This document shows, piece by piece, positions 63,828-64,000 of a stretch of DNA of 64,000 bases. This DNA is from Bacteroidota bacterium (GTDB lineage: Bacteria; Bacteroidota; Bacteroidia; Chitinophagales; Saprospiraceae). The notes under the pieces were generated by a model. That model saw only the letters and a list, made by a program, of their open reading frames with translations, searched no databases and was not told the origin of the DNA. The translations under genes and the position numbers were made by a program. The stretch is taken from positions 1 through 64,000 of the forward strand of contig JAAEZH010000010.1 of the NCBI GenBank assembly GCA_018222965.1, written 5' to 3'. Position 1 is the stretch's first letter. Each line of letters begins with the position of its first letter.

Positions 63828-64000
63828 ATGCCATTATCGAGGGCGCAAATAAAATATCTACAATCTTTAAAACTCAAAAAGTACAGGCTAAGGTATAACA
63901 AATTCGTAGTTGAGGGCGACAAAATGGTCCGCGAAGCTATTCGGGATATTCCTCAAAACATCAAAGCCATCTACGCTTTACCAGATTGGAATGCCGGAGC
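63828..64000 (+). CDS. SpoU/TrmH-family RNA methyltransferase (5' part)
   Basis: The reading frame opens at an ATG at 63828 and runs off the right edge, showing 57 codons. The visible N-terminus (MPLSRAQIKYLQSLKLKKYR ... FVVEGDKMVREA) matches the substrate-binding start of SpoU/TrmH 2'-O-ribose methyltransferases, with the typical FVVEG strand. The catalytic knot domain lies beyond the window, so the exact RNA target cannot be said. It is divergent from the TamL-like gene. Confidence 0.8.
   Translation, partial: MPLSRAQIKYLQSLKLKKYRLRYNKFVVEGDKMVREAIRDIPQNIKAIYALPDWNAG

Noticed and set aside
1-64000. tRNA, rRNA, prophage or insertion sequence
   Set aside because: No cloverleaf, rRNA signature, transposase, integrase or phage structural gene was found on reading either strand; the genes are ordinary chromosomal and secreted-protein genes.

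Overview
The window reads as chromosomal DNA from a Bacteroidota bacterium, most likely of the Saprospiria (Lewinella/Phaeodactylibacter-like) group. This is inferred from six or seven secreted proteins ending in type IX secretion system (T9SS) type A sorting domains, from lipoproteins with Bacteroidota-style signal peptides, from family-typical genes (YkuK, DUF3810, TamL-like BamA protein, GH65 plus beta-phosphoglucomutase, GxxExxY), and from promoters matching the Bacteroidota -7 box TAnnTTTG. Shine-Dalgarno sequences are mostly absent, as expected for this phylum. No prophage, insertion sequence, CRISPR array, tRNA or rRNA was seen.

Layout. 1-4540: a YkuK-type RNase H-like gene, then argS-glnS as an operon closed by a clear terminator. 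4600-8780: a small T9SS cargo protein and a gingipain-like C25 cysteine peptidase. 8780-9015: a compact intergenic block of stem-loops. 9015-16112: a LuxR-type response regulator, a tandem AAA+ ATPase with a duplicated N-terminal module, a methyltransferase and three envelope proteins of unknown function. 16196-21044: two tandem choice-of-anchor-B T9SS proteins. 21084-26595: thioesterase and acyl-CoA dehydrogenase, alkaline phosphatase lipoprotein, CotH-like secreted protein, rarA. 26706-31724: an operon of T9SS surface protein, ECF sigma factor, membrane-anchored partner and lipoprotein. 31829-36712: S9 peptidase, FabG-like SDR, thioredoxin and a DUF3810 membrane protein. 36976-41897: a PorE-like TPR/beta-propeller/SPOR protein, then tilS coupled to an Omp28-like T9SS protein. 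42053-46654: a maltose-phosphorolysis cluster (pgmB, GH65, two lipoproteins). 46777-51900: DUF4249-like lipoprotein, panB-mltG, dnaK. 52000-64000: T9SS protein, GxxExxY protein, folD-prmA, a 1508-residue secreted protein, nth, a TamL-like outer-membrane assembly protein, and the start of a SpoU/TrmH RNA methyltransferase running off the right edge.

The strongest unexplained signal is at DNA level. The 13-mer TTCGCCGAAAGGC (or its complement) occurs exactly eight times, in genes and between genes and in different reading frames. About 0.002 copies would be expected by chance in 64 kb counting both strands. It behaves like a dispersed genomic signature word (uptake-sequence-like or HIP1-like), not a protein motif. 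Second in interest is the dnaK upstream region, which carries a perfect TGACAAAA-N9-TTTTGTCA inverted repeat and a sigma-54-like -24 element instead of CIRCE.
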